In this document: positions 1-8,354 of the stretch, piece by piece
Numbering within the stretch: the stretch's first letter is position 1
How the letters are laid out: each line of letters opens with the position of its first letter
Assembly: GCF_024704725.1 (NCBI RefSeq)
Contig: NZ_JALIQS010000002.1
Coordinates: 620,001 to 684,000, forward strand
From: Shinella sp. CPCC 101442
GTDB taxonomy: Bacteria; Pseudomonadota; Alphaproteobacteria; Rhizobiales; Rhizobiaceae
Length of the DNA: 64,000 nucleotides
Direction of reading: 5' to 3'
Translations under genes and position numbers: made by a program
Notes under the pieces: model-generated
Seen by the model: the letters and a program-made list of their open reading frames with translations, nothing else
Database searches by the model: none
What the model was told of the DNA's origin: nothing

Positions 1-58
1 TGCACAAACGGCCCCGCTCGGCCTCGAAACGGTCGGCCCAAAACTTTTTTTCGCTCAT
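1..58 (-). CDS. ECF sigma factor, N-terminus only (likely ECF41 group)
   Basis: The first 19 codons of a minus-strand gene that runs off the left edge. It starts at the ATG at 58-56 and is preceded by AAGGAG eight bases upstream. The peptide MSEKKFWADRFEAERGRLC has the look of the sigma-70 region 2 entry of ECF41/SigJ-type sigma factors, where an FEAERGRL-like stretch precedes the core-binding helices. The divergent neighbour encodes a carboxymuconolactone decarboxylase-like protein, which is the standard genomic partner of ECF41 sigma factors. The assignment rests on 19 residues plus that context. Confidence 0.5.
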   Translation of the reverse strand, partial: MSEKKFWADRFEAERGRLC

Positions 59-60
59 CG

Positions 61-86
61 GTCACACTCCTTCGCTCCGTGGCGTC
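61..86 (+). promoter_or_regulatory. Candidate ECF41-type promoter
   Basis: GTCACA (61-66) is followed by exactly 16 bases and then CGTC (83-86). As I recall it, the ECF41 target is TGTCACA-N16-CGTC, so this lacks only the first T. It points at the decarboxylase-like gene starting at 166 and overlaps the translation start region of the divergent sigma gene. A second box, TGTGACA at 115-121, has CGTC only 11 bases on and fits less well. Confidence 0.45.
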
Positions 87-165
87 AAGGCCATGACGAA
101 CGAAGCCGCACCGGTGTGACAGGGCTCGCAGCCGTCGACGCGAAATCACTGCAAGGAGATCAGAA

Positions 166-624
166 ATGCAATCCCGTATGACCAATATCGTTACCGTCCT
201 CCCGGACGTCATGAAGGCCATGCAGGCGCTTCAGGGCGCCGCACAAAAAACCGGCCTGCCGGAAAAGACCGCCCACCTCGTGCATCTGCGCGCCAGCCAG
301 ATCAATGGCTGCGGCTTCTGCGTCGATCTGCACCCGCGCATGATGAAGAAGGCCGGCGAGAGCGACCGGCGCATCCTCTCCGTCGCCGCCTGGCGCGAGG
401 CGCCGTTCTATACGGATGACGAGCGCGCGGCGCTGGCGCTGACCGAGGCCCTGACCCGCATCGCCGACCGCGAGGAGCCGGTTCCGGACACGATCTGGAA
501 CGAGGCCGCCCGCCACTTCGACGAAAAGACGCTTGCCGCGCTCGTCGTGGAGATCGCGGCGATCAATGTGTGGAACCGGTTCAACGTGGCGACGCGGCAG
601 GTTGCCGGCGAGTGGAACCCGTAA
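166..624 (+). CDS. Carboxymuconolactone decarboxylase/AhpD-family protein
   Basis: A 152-residue protein of the AhpD-like alkylhydroperoxidase fold. The redox motif CGFC is at residues 49-52, followed by His56, matching the CXXC-XXXH signature of peroxidase-active members. Such proteins reduce peroxides through the cysteine pair or act on unknown small substrates in the cytoplasm. The start at 166 has AAGGAG at 153-158; a second in-frame ATG lies at 178. It is divergent from an ECF sigma factor with a candidate ECF41 promoter between them, so it is probably the dedicated target of that sigma factor. The physiological substrate is unknown. Confidence 0.85.
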   Translation: MQSRMTNIVTVLPDVMKAMQALQGAAQKTGLPEKTAHLVHLRASQINGCGFCVDLHPRMMKKAGESDRRILSVAAWREAPFYTDDERAALALTEALTRIADREEPVPDTIWNEAARHFDEKTLAALVVEIAAINVWNRFNVATRQVAGEWNP

Positions 625-751
625 GCCCTCCCTCACCCGCCTGACGGTCCCTTCCCTGCCGGAGAAGGGGCCGGTGCACGCCGCCGCTGCGATTGCCGTT
701 TCCGCAACGCCGTGCTTTCATATCCGGAACTCTTTCGAAGGCGGGCACCGC

Positions 752-1078
752 ATGGCCGAGCAGGGTTCTCAGTCCAGAGCAGCAATCACTCTTGCGGTCG
801 TTTCCGGCTTCTTGATCTTCCGCTGCCTCTGGCGCGTGTTTACCCCGGGCACGGAATACGCCCTGCCGCCATGGCCTCTCGTCTCCGTCATCTCCGACAT
901 TCTGATGATGGTCGCGCTTTTCATCATAAAGCCGATGGTGCCGACAGCCACGGCGGAATCTCCTGCCCTTGTCCGGCACGCCACGGCACTGTTCATCGGC
1001 GGGATCGTCGCAACCGCGATCATGGTGTTGATCAGGGTGTCCAGCGATCGTGGCTGGTGGACCGGGCATCTGATGTAA
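752..1078 (+). CDS. Small integral membrane protein, unknown function
   Basis: A 108-residue protein with three hydrophobic segments at about residues 11-30, 41-62 and 75-94 and few charged residues outside them. I chose the ATG at 752, which has a GAAGGCGGG purine tract upstream. Longer in-frame extensions would run back into the end of the preceding gene. I do not recognise the family. The gene is same-strand with both neighbours but separated from the upstream one by about 130 bp, so it may have its own promoter. Confidence 0.6.
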   Translation: MAEQGSQSRAAITLAVVSGFLIFRCLWRVFTPGTEYALPPWPLVSVISDILMMVALFIIKPMVPTATAESPALVRHATALFIGGIVATAIMVLIRVSSDRGWWTGHLM

Positions 1079-1231
1079 GGCGCGAAGCTCTGCTTGCGCT
1101 CTCGCGGGCGGCTTATCGCGGGCATCGGCCATGCCCGTCATTCGACCACCCCTTCACAATCAAAAGTCACGGCTTGAACTGCCGCGTGCACCATGCGAGG
1201 TCTTCGGCCTCGAATTCGCAAGGCCCCATCC

Positions 1232-2668
1232 ATGTCCGAAAGCGTCATCCCCTCCAAAGAGGCCGCCCCGCGGCTTTCCAGCCTGTTTTGTCGCGACTAT
1301 CTGTTCGGGACGCTCATGCTCGGCGGCGGCATCATGCTGCATGCGGTGGAGACCTATATCACCGCGACGCTGATGCCCTCGATCGTGCGCGATATCGGCG
1401 GCCTGGAACTCTTTGCCTGGGCAACGACGATCTATGTCGCGGCCTCCGTGCTCGGCTCGACCTTCGTCGCCGTCCGGCCGCAAAGCGTGACACTCAACCG
1501 CTGCTACGTCTTCGGGGCGGTGCTGTTCGGCATCGGCAGCCTCGTCTGCACCATCGCGCCGACCATGGAGATCGTGCTGGCAGGACGCGCGGTTCAGGGG
1601 CTTGGCGCGGGTTTTCTCGTCGCGCTCGGCTATGCCTTCATCCGCCATGTCTATCCTGAACCGCTGTGGAGCACGGCGTCCACGCTCTATGCCGCCGTCT
1701 GGGGCATCGCGACCTTCCTGGGGCCGACGATCGGCGGCATCTTCGCGGCCGGCAGCGCGTGGCGCGAGGCCTTTGCACTGCTCGTGCCGCTTTCGGTGAT
1801 CATGGCCTTCACCGCGCCAAAACTGCTGCCTTCGGGCGAAGGCGAGCGGGTGACGACGAAGACGCCCTTCGTGCAGATCGTGCTTCTGGTGACTGCCGTC
1901 CTGCTCCTGTCCTTCGCAAGCTCGGTGGACGCGCCGGCGCTGCGGGGCATTCTTGCCGGCGCGGCGGTTCTTGGCGTCGTCGCGGCCATCACCGTCGAGC
2001 GCCACGCGCAGGCGCGGCTTCTGCCGGCCGGCACGATCCGTCTTTCCTCGTCACTCGCCCGCGTCTATCTCATCATGCTGATGCTGCTGGTGACGATCTG
2101 CTCGGACGTCTACATTCCCTATTTCCTGCAGGTGCTGCATGGCGTGACGCCGCTTGTCTCAGGCTATCTCGTGGCGCTCCTGGCGCTCGGCTGGACGGCG
2201 GCGGCCTTTCTCACCGCAAGCCTCAGCGGCCGGCGCGCCAACCGGGTCATTCTCATCGGTGCGGTGCTGGAAGCACTGGCGACGGCGGCGCTCGTCTTCA
2301 CGCTCGCCCGGCACAATCCCGAGAGCGGCCTTCTCCTGCTTGCGCTCTCGACGGTCTTCACCTTTCTCATGGGCTTCGGCATCGGCATGGGCTGGGCGCA
2401 TCTCGTCACCCATGTCATGCGTCTTGCACCCTCCGGCGAGACGGACAAGGCGTCGGCGGCGATCACCACGATGCAGGCGCTGGGCGCCGCCTTCGGGGCA
2501 GCCCTTGCCGGCATCATCGTCAACTCCACCGGGCTGTTGCAACCGGGTGGCGTCGAGGGTGCGGTGACGGCGGCGCGTTGGCTCTATGCCCTCCTGGCGC
2601 TTCCGGCGGCGCTCTCGATCTTCCTTGCCATCGGCCTTCCGCACGAGCGCACCGACCGGGCCGGTTGA
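1232..2668 (+). CDS. MFS transporter, drug:H+ antiporter type
   Basis: A 478-residue protein with 12-14 predicted membrane helices, made of two hydrophobic halves joined near residues 190-215. Glycine-rich helices such as GRAVQGLGAGFLVALGYAF (about residues 110-130) match motif C-like regions of DHA antiporters, and Gly/Arg-rich loops follow the early helices. It probably exports toxic small molecules across the inner membrane. An upstream in-frame ATG at 1193 would add 13 basic residues; the ATG at 1232 follows an AAGG tract and gives a normal MFS N-terminus. The substrate cannot be told from sequence. No regulator is adjacent. Confidence 0.8.
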   Translation: MSESVIPSKEAAPRLSSLFCRDYLFGTLMLGGGIMLHAVETYITATLMPSIVRDIGGLELFAWATTIYVAASVLGSTFVAVRPQSVTLNRCYVFGAVLFGIGSLVCTIAPTMEIVLAGRAVQGLGAGFLVALGYAFIRHVYPEPLWSTASTLYAAVWGIATFLGPTIGGIFAAGSAWREAFALLVPLSVIMAFTAPKLLPSGEGERVTTKTPFVQIVLLVTAVLLLSFASSVDAPALRGILAGAAVLGVVAAITVERHAQARLLPAGTIRLSSSLARVYLIMLMLLVTICSDVYIPYFLQVLHGVTPLVSGYLVALLALGWTAAAFLTASLSGRRANRVILIGAVLEALATAALVFTLARHNPESGLLLLALSTVFTFLMGFGIGMGWAHLVTHVMRLAPSGETDKASAAITTMQALGAAFGAALAGIIVNSTGLLQPGGVEGAVTAARWLYALLALPAALSIFLAIGLPHERTDRAG

Positions 2669-2781
2669 GGATTTGTTAACGTCGTCAGGCGGTCGCGATT
2701 GCGACACCGCCGCCTTCTGCCACAAAGGGCACCTATCGTCGGCGCGACGCCCGATGATTCTGTCCCAGGAAGGAAGAGCGG

Positions 2782-3756
2782 TTGCGGCGGAGCGAAGGAC
2801 ATGGCTGGCTGGACGAAAGCGGCATGGCGCAGATCGATACGATCCTGCCGCTCGCCCTTCTCCGCGACCGTGCGACGACCGACCTCATCCTGTCGGGCCT
2901 CGATGCCTCCGGTGTCGCCTTCGCGCTGTTTTCGCCGGAGGACGAGCTCACCTACGGCTCCAGCGCCTTCCGCCTGCTTTTCGACGTGCAGCCCGGCGCG
3001 CTGACTTTTACCGACATCATGCACAACTGCCATGACAAGTGTGTCGGCCCGAAGATCGGCACGCCGGTCGAGGCGTTTATCGACATGGCCTGCAGGAAGC
3101 GGCGCAGCAGCCCGCAGCGCACCTTCGAAATCGACATCAGCGACGGCCGATGGTTCCTTGCCAACGAGACATTGTTGCCCGGCGGCTGGCTGTGGCATGT
3201 CTTCACCGACATCACCATGCTCAAATCCAACGAGCGCGTGCTGCAGCTTGCCCGCGACGCCGCCCAGCGCGCCGCTGACATGGACCCGCTGACGGGCCTC
3301 TTCAACCGCCGTGCGTCCACGGAGCGACTGGAAGCAGCGATGCAGGCGGCCCAGAGCGACGGCATCCCGCTCGCGCTCGTCCTGATCGACCTCGACAATT
3401 TCAAGTCGATCAACGATCGCTTCGGCCATGCCAACGGCGACCGGGTGCTGAAGCATTTTGCCGCCGCCGGCCGGCAGGAACTGCGCGGCGTCGATATTTT
3501 CGCGCGCATCGGTGGGGAGGAATTCCTCGTGCTGATGCCAGCCACCGACATGCGACAGGCGACCGATGCCATCGAGCGGCTGCGCGGCCATATGGCGCGA
3601 GCGGAGAATTGCGCCGATATCTGCTGCGCCTACACAATGTCGGCCGGTATTGCGGAATTCCGCGGCACGGCCGCCGAAGACCTCTTCGAACGCGCCGACC
3701 GTGCGCTCTACCGCGCAAAACATCTCGGCCGCGACCGCATCGTCTGCGCGGAGTAA
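2782..3756 (+). CDS. PAS-GGDEF diguanylate cyclase
   Basis: About 324 residues. The N-terminal part (residues about 30-150) reads like a PAS sensor domain. A linker helix is followed by a GGDEF domain with GGEEF at 244-248, and an RxxD inhibitory site (RGVD, 235-238) lies exactly five residues before it. This predicts an active, product-inhibited synthase of cyclic di-GMP. No membrane segment is seen, so the sensor is cytoplasmic. A strong AGGAAGG box at 2768-2774 favours the TTG start at 2782; the first ATG is at 2824 and would remove 14 residues. The signal sensed is unknown. Confidence 0.85.
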   Translation: MRRSEGHGWLDESGMAQIDTILPLALLRDRATTDLILSGLDASGVAFALFSPEDELTYGSSAFRLLFDVQPGALTFTDIMHNCHDKCVGPKIGTPVEAFIDMACRKRRSSPQRTFEIDISDGRWFLANETLLPGGWLWHVFTDITMLKSNERVLQLARDAAQRAADMDPLTGLFNRRASTERLEAAMQAAQSDGIPLALVLIDLDNFKSINDRFGHANGDRVLKHFAAAGRQELRGVDIFARIGGEEFLVLMPATDMRQATDAIERLRGHMARAENCADICCAYTMSAGIAEFRGTAAEDLFERADRALYRAKHLGRDRIVCAE

Positions 3757-3762
3757 ACCTAT

Positions 3763-4764
3763 CTACTCGAAGGTCAGCACGATTTTGCCGATATGGTCGC
3801 CATGCTCCATCATGCGATGGCCGGCGGCGGCGTCGCCGTAGGGCATGACGGCGTGGATGACCGGGGCGATGCGCCCCTCCTCCAGAAGCGGCCAGACCCG
3901 CTCCAGCAGCGCATCGCGGATCTCCTGCTTTTCCGCCGCCGTGCGCGGGCGCATGGCAGACCCCATCAGGCGCAGACGCTTTTGCAGGATGGGCGCGAGG
4001 CTGACCTTTTCGGCAAAGGTGCCGCCGAGGAAGGCGATGATCGACAGGCGGCCGTCGCGGGCGAGCGACTTCAGGTTCCGCTCGAAATAGGCCGCACCGA
4101 TCATGTCCAGGATGACGTCGACGCCGGCCTTGCCCGTCTCCTCCGCGATGACGGTGCAGAAATCCTCACTGCGATAGTTGATGGCGCGACTGGCGCCGAG
4201 ATCGAGGCACGCCTCGCATTTGTCCGCCGTCCCGGCGGTGGTGAAGACGCGCGAGCCGAGGGCGGCGGCGAGCTGGATCGCCGTCGTGCCGATACCGCTC
4301 GATCCGCCATGGATGAGCACGCTTTCGCCGGGTTTCAGCTCCGCCATCATGAAGAGGTTTGCCCAGACGGTGAAGAAGGTCTCCGGCAGGGCCGCAGCCT
4401 TTACCGCATCGTAGTCTTTCGGGAAGGGCAGCGCCTGGGTTGCCGGCACGACGCAATATTGCGCATAGCCGCCGCCATTCGCCAGCGCGCAGACCTTGTC
4501 GCCGATGGCGTAGCCGGTGACATCCTCGCCGATCGCCACCACCTCGCCGGCAATCTCCAGTCCGAGGATCGGGCTTGCATCCGGCGGCGGCGGATAGTCG
4601 CCCTTGCGCTGCAGTACGTCCGGCCGGTTGATGCCCGCCGCCTCGGTTCGAACCAGAAGCTCGCCGCTGCGCGGCAAGGGCGTGCGGCCTTCCATCACGG
4701 CAAGCACATCAGGGCCGCCATGTTCGCTGAGGCCGATATAGGACATGGTTGATGGAACCGACAT
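3763..4764 (-). CDS. NAD(P)H:quinone oxidoreductase, zinc-free MDR family (QOR/PIG3 type)
   Basis: A 333-residue medium-chain reductase. The GroES-like N-terminal half (to about residue 120) has the motifs [17 protein letters not shown] and [15 protein letters not shown]. The Rossmann half begins near residue 140 with the nucleotide loop [16 protein letters not shown]. The zinc ligands of true alcohol dehydrogenases are absent, as in quinone reductases. It probably reduces quinones or other electrophiles with NADPH. The ATG at 4764 has GGAGGG seven bases upstream; an internal ATG at 4746 is possible. It is convergent with the diguanylate cyclase gene, six bases apart. Confidence 0.85.
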   Translation of the reverse strand: MSVPSTMSYIGLSEHGGPDVLAVMEGRTPLPRSGELLVRTEAAGINRPDVLQRKGDYPPPPDASPILGLEIAGEVVAIGEDVTGYAIGDKVCALANGGGYAQYCVVPATQALPFPKDYDAVKAAALPETFFTVWANLFMMAELKPGESVLIHGGSSGIGTTAIQLAAALGSRVFTTAGTADKCEACLDLGASRAINYRSEDFCTVIAEETGKAGVDVILDMIGAAYFERNLKSLARDGRLSIIAFLGGTFAEKVSLAPILQKRLRLMGSAMRPRTAAEKQEIRDALLERVWPLLEEGRIAPVIHAVMPYGDAAAGHRMMEHGDHIGKIVLTFE

Positions 4765-5087
4765 GGACAGACCCTCCCCGCGCTTTCTCGATGCGCATCG
4801 TCTTTGGTGATTCTAGCCCAAAGCGCGAATCTTTTGAATCGTTTGAGCGGGATTGCTGCGATATCACCTATCCCTTGAGAACCGCCAAGTTTCAGCCGCA
4901 AACCCTTGTGATTCCGGCGGTTTCGCGATGGCGAAAATTAAATCTTGTTAATTTGAAAACGGATTTTTCCGGGCCTAGCTTTTGTTGCGAAGCCGGGGAG
5001 CGCCGGCAGCCCTTCCCTTAAAGGCTGCGACGCGACGCCTCTCGGACGGCTTCTCAGCCCCATCAGGGGCCTATCAGGACGACACAT
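4765..5087. other. Intergenic stretch, no gene seen
   Basis: 323 bases between the divergent quinone reductase and DUF1344 genes. An AT-rich patch at about 4936-4975 could hold promoter elements. I see no convincing ORF, RNA gene or repeat. Confidence 0.5.
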
Positions 5088-5345
5088 ATGCGTGTTCTTC
5101 TTTCCAACCTCGCCATCGTTTCCATTCTCGCCACCCCCGGTCTTGCCCTCGCCGCCAAGTCGGCGACCGGTACGGTCAAGGAATACGACAAGGCGTCGAT
5201 GTCGCTGACGCTCGCCGATGGCACCGTCTACAGCCTTCCCAAGGGATTTCATGATCCCGGACTGAAGGCTGGCGAGAAGGTGGCCATCTCCTTCGACATG
5301 TCCGGCAAGAACCACGAAGCGAAGACCGTAAAGATCCTTCGCTGA
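5088..5345 (+). CDS. DUF1344 family periplasmic protein
   Basis: An 85-residue protein with an N-terminal signal peptide (residues 1-22, hydrophobic core NLAIVSILATPGLALA, cleavage after ALA). A small beta-rich domain follows, with the pattern ATGTVKEYDKASMSLTLADGTVYSLPKGF and then GEKVAISFD. This is the typical DUF1344 layout, a family common in Rhizobiales and of unknown function. CAGGA lies just before the ATG. It ends 34 bp before the stop of the convergent EAL protein. Confidence 0.8.
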   Translation: MRVLLSNLAIVSILATPGLALAAKSATGTVKEYDKASMSLTLADGTVYSLPKGFHDPGLKAGEKVAISFDMSGKNHEAKTVKILR

Positions 5346-5354
5346 CGTGGCGCG

Positions 5355-5379
5355 GGGCGGGTTCCCAACGGACCCGCCC
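5355..5379. terminator. Hairpin between convergent genes
   Basis: GGGCGGGT (5355-5362) pairs perfectly with ACCCGCCC (5372-5379), separated by nine bases. It sits between the stops of the DUF1344 and EAL-domain genes and could end transcription from both sides, although there is no U-tract. Confidence 0.4.
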
Positions 5380-7205
5380 TATGAATACCGAAGGGCGGCC
5401 GACGCAGGCTGCCTCTCGCCGGGTGCCGAGGAGAGCACGAGCCCCCCGTCGCTCGCCTTGGCATCCGCCTTCAGGGCCGCGATGCGGCTGCTGATCTGCC
5501 CCGCCTCCCCGATGACCTCCCCTTCCGGCACGACCAGCACGACCGCCGAGCAGCGCATCAGGGGGAAACTCATCTGGTTGCCCGACCGGTCACGACCGCG
5601 GATCTCGCCGGCCAGCTGATCTTCCGGCGAATAGAGCGAACGCACCTCGCGGACGAAATCGGCAAGCAGCCGTTCGAGAATGGCCTGTACCGTCTCGACA
5701 GAGCGGCCGGAAACACCGGCAAAAAAATCATCCCCGCCGACATGACCGACAAAGACGTCCTCTCCAACGAATTCGCGACGCATCAGCGAGGCGAAGAGCG
5801 ACAGCGCAAGATCACCCTTGTGGAAGCCGTAATGGTCGTTGAACGGCTTGAAATTGTCGAAGTCGAAATAGCACAGGCAGCGCAGCTGGTCGCCGTCGAG
5901 CGCCTTGTCCTGCAGGTAGTCGCGGATCGAGCGGTTGCCGGGAAGGCCGGTCAGCGGGTTCTGGTCCTCCGCCGTCTTCAGGCGCTTCTCGTTGATGATC
6001 TTGAGCAGCGACGAGGCCGAGAGGATGCCGGCATAACGCAGGTTCTCCGTCAGGATCACACATTCATTGCCGCCCATGCCGGTAAACACGTCAAGCAATT
6101 GCTCGGCCGGGGTATCGAGATCGGCGATCGGCGCCATCGTCACGAAGTGCGACAGGCTTTTCTGGTAGAGCTTGTTCTTCAGGAGATCGCGACCGAAGGG
6201 ATGATAGCTCAGCTCCTTCACATGGTATTCGTGCAGGATGCCGCGCGGCTCGTCATTGGCGTTGAGCACCGGGAAGAAGGTGCGTTTCGGGTCACGGCGA
6301 AAGAATTCGAAGACCGATTCCAGGCTCTCGTTTTCGCGTAGCACCGCAACCTGCTCGATCTCGCGGCGGATCAGGATGCTGTCGAGCGTACGCGAGGAGC
6401 GGCGCGTGCCGCCGGCCCGCGCCACCTGGGCATAGACGGGACTCAGCGCCGAAAAATCCGTGACGGGGCGCGAGACGAACCAGCCCTGCACGAGATCGCA
6501 GCCCGCTTCGCGGCAGGCGATGAACTCCGCCTCCGTCTCGACGCCCTCGGCGATGACCCGGATGCCGAGCACGTGGGCGGCGTTGACGGTGTTGCGCACG
6601 AGATGGCGTTTGCGCGCATCCGCCTCCATGCCGGAGATGAAATGGCGGTCGATCTTGAGATAGTCCACCGGATGGTCGCAAAGCAGCTTCAGGCCGTTGT
6701 GCCCGACGCCGAAATCGTCGATGGCGAGCTTGAAGCCGGCCAACCGCAGTTTGCGCACCAGTACGGCGAAGTCCGGCAACTGGTCATTGTTGAAGCGCTC
6801 GGAAATCTCGAAGCAGATCGAGGAGGCCGGAATGCCGGCGCGGCCGAGATGCCCGGCAAGGCGCTCGACGAGATCGGCGCCATCGGCCACCAGACGGGAA
6901 TCGAGGTTGATGAACAGCGTGCGCGAGCGGAAATCCGGCAGCGCGGAAAAGGCCGCGATCGCCCGGCTGTTGACCATGTGCTCCAGCGCCAGAAGCTGAC
7001 CCGCCTCGTGTGCCCGGTCGATGAGATCGAGCGGCGAGCGGAAACCGAGCCGGTCGAAACCGCGCATCAGCGACTCGTAGCCGAAGACAGCACCGGTCGC
7101 AGCCTCCACGATCGGCTGGAAGGCCGTTTCGATGACCAGCTTGGCGAGCGTAACGATCTCGCCATCGCCGAAGCGACGAAGGGCTAGCAGTTCGGCGGCG
7201 GACAT
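5379..7205 (-). CDS. EAL-CBS-GGDEF c-di-GMP signalling protein
   Basis: About 608 residues. An N-terminal EAL domain (about 15-250) has ESL in place of EAL, then NLD, the ExxxR-region ISERFNND, DDFGVG, KID and AEGVE, so most metal and catalytic residues of the phosphodiesterase are kept. Two CBS-like segments follow (about 260-390), which may bind nucleotides. The C-terminal GGDEF-like domain carries GGDDF near residue 490 without the RxxD inhibitory site, so cyclase activity is doubtful. I chose the ATG at 7205 because GGAG lies eight bases upstream. A TTG start at 7298 would add 31 residues but has no clear ribosome site. Net activity is most likely c-di-GMP breakdown. Confidence 0.8.
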   Translation of the reverse strand: MSAAELLALRRFGDGEIVTLAKLVIETAFQPIVEAATGAVFGYESLMRGFDRLGFRSPLDLIDRAHEAGQLLALEHMVNSRAIAAFSALPDFRSRTLFINLDSRLVADGADLVERLAGHLGRAGIPASSICFEISERFNNDQLPDFAVLVRKLRLAGFKLAIDDFGVGHNGLKLLCDHPVDYLKIDRHFISGMEADARKRHLVRNTVNAAHVLGIRVIAEGVETEAEFIACREAGCDLVQGWFVSRPVTDFSALSPVYAQVARAGGTRRSSRTLDSILIRREIEQVAVLRENESLESVFEFFRRDPKRTFFPVLNANDEPRGILHEYHVKELSYHPFGRDLLKNKLYQKSLSHFVTMAPIADLDTPAEQLLDVFTGMGGNECVILTENLRYAGILSASSLLKIINEKRLKTAEDQNPLTGLPGNRSIRDYLQDKALDGDQLRCLCYFDFDNFKPFNDHYGFHKGDLALSLFASLMRREFVGEDVFVGHVGGDDFFAGVSGRSVETVQAILERLLADFVREVRSLYSPEDQLAGEIRGRDRSGNQMSFPLMRCSAVVLVVPEGEVIGEAGQISSRIAALKADAKASDGGLVLSSAPGERQPASAALRYS

Positions 7206-7327
7206 GAGGGGCTCCGGAGCTTTTACGATGCTGCGAAGTCTCTCTTCCGATCCCTGAAAAATCCGTTTCCGAAGTGTGACAATTCGATGAAACTTCAACG
7301 ACTACAAGGAGTTGAAAAAGAAACACC

Positions 7328-7765
7328 TCATATGGGCAAAGCAAGCAGCAGCGCGCCCCCGCCGATCATCGCGACAGCGACCCAGTGCGTGGTGGAAAGC
7401 TGCTCGCCGAGGAAGAGAACGGCGAAGATGGCGACGAGCACGACGGAGAGCTTGTCGACGGGCGCGACCTGCGCCGCCTTGCCGATCTGGAGCGCGCGGA
7501 AGTAGCAGAGCCAGGACGCGCCGGTCGCCAGACCCGAGAGAACGAGGAAAATCCAGCTCTTTGCCGGCACCGTTCCGGGCGCCTGCCAATTGCCGGCGAG
7601 GGTCAGCATGAAGGCGATGGCGAGAAGGATAACCACGGTGCGTATGAAGGTGGCGAAGTCGGAATTGACCTCGCTGATGCCGATCTTGGCGAAGATCGCC
7701 GTCAGCGCCGCAAAGACCGCCGAGCCGAGCGCCCAGACCTGCCAGGAGGTCAGCAAAGCCTTCAC
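7328..7765 (-). CDS. Half-size EamA-family membrane protein
   Basis: A 145-residue protein with about five hydrophobic segments and a single EamA (DMT) domain, half the size of usual ten-helix DMT exporters. Such four- or five-helix forms are thought to work as dimers. The GTG start at 7765 overlaps the crcB stop (GTGA) and is preceded by AGGAGG inside the crcB 3' end. It is therefore translationally coupled to crcB and should share control by the fluoride riboswitch. The substrate is unknown. The coupling suggests a role in fluoride or general ion stress, which is inference. Confidence 0.75.
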   Translation of the reverse strand: MKALLTSWQVWALGSAVFAALTAIFAKIGISEVNSDFATFIRTVVILLAIAFMLTLAGNWQAPGTVPAKSWIFLVLSGLATGASWLCYFRALQIGKAAQVAPVDKLSVVLVAIFAVLFLGEQLSTTHWVAVAMIGGGALLLALPI

Positions 7766-8151
7766 ACTACACCTCCTGCGAGCATCACCCGCGTCAATGC
7801 CAGTCCTGCCGCGACGGCAAGCAGCGAAACAAAAACCGACGCGCCGACATAAAGTGCTGCCAAACCCATCTCGCCCCGCTCCCACAGCATCGCCGCATCG
7901 AGCGAAAAGGCCGAAAAAGTGGTGAACCCGCCAAGGATGCCCGTGGTCAGGAACAGCCGGGCCTCCTGCGGCAGGTTCACCCGAAAGGCGAAGGCCCCGG
8001 CGATCAGCCCCATCAGCAGGCAGCCGAGCACATTGATGACCAGCGTGCCCACGGGAAAATGCGTCCCGAACAGCCGCGCCGCCAGCACATTCACCCCATG
8101 CCGGCCGGCACCGCCGATGCCCGCGCCGAGAAAGACGATCAGATAGGTCAT
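7762..8151 (-). CDS. crcB: Fluoride channel/exporter CrcB (Fluc)
   Basis: A 129-residue four-helix protein. It carries the Fluc hallmarks GAGIGGAGRHGVN near residue 10 (normally GGxxGAxxRy), GTLVINVLGCLLMG (about 35-48, with the conserved pore Asn), and GILGGFTTFSAFSLD (about 71-85, with the Phe-box and the Na+-binding GxxGxxTTFSTF region). Dual-topology dimers export fluoride through the inner membrane. Upstream on the same strand are a fluoride riboswitch and an intrinsic terminator, so fluoride should switch the gene on. Confidence 0.95.
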   Translation of the reverse strand: MTYLIVFLGAGIGGAGRHGVNVLAARLFGTHFPVGTLVINVLGCLLMGLIAGAFAFRVNLPQEARLFLTTGILGGFTTFSAFSLDAAMLWERGEMGLAALYVGASVFVSLLAVAAGLALTRVMLAGGVV

Positions 8152-8191
8152 GCCGTTGCCTCACAGTCCGTTGTTGCGACATCCGGACAAC

Positions 8192-8213
8192 AAAAAACCG
8201 CCCACGGGCGGTC
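8192..8213 (-). terminator. Riboswitch-controlled intrinsic terminator before crcB
   Basis: Read on the minus strand, ACCGCCCGTGGGCGGT forms a GC-rich hairpin followed directly by six Ts (8197-8192). It lies between the fluoride aptamer and crcB, the expected position for an expression platform that stops transcription without fluoride. Confidence 0.85.
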
Positions 8214-8255
8214 GCAGAACATGCTCCCGCCATCGGCGGCCATTGCTGGCCGGTC

Positions 8256-8308
8256 TGGCAGGAGCTATCAGCCGGTAAACGGCGGTTGTCGGGGAGCTCC
8301 ATCCCCAT
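8256..8308 (-). promoter_or_regulatory. Fluoride (crcB) riboswitch aptamer
   Basis: The minus strand reads GGGGATGGAGCTCCCC, then AACCGCC, a short variable loop, GGCTGAT and GCTCCTGCC. This matches the fluoride aptamer consensus: GG-GAUGG with a self-complementary first stem, the AACCGCC/GGCUGAU segment, and a 3' tail (AGCTCC) that pairs back to the first loop as the pseudoknot. A terminator and crcB follow at 8192 and 8151. Confidence 0.9.
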
Positions 8309-8354
8309 CCCACAAGGGAATTTCTAGGCCCTGTTGCGGGTGCTGTCAAACGTC

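Noticed and set aside
115-136. TGTGACA with CGTC 11 bases later as the sigma-factor promoter
   Set aside because: The spacer is five bases too short; the GTCACA-N16-CGTC pair at 61-86 fits much better.
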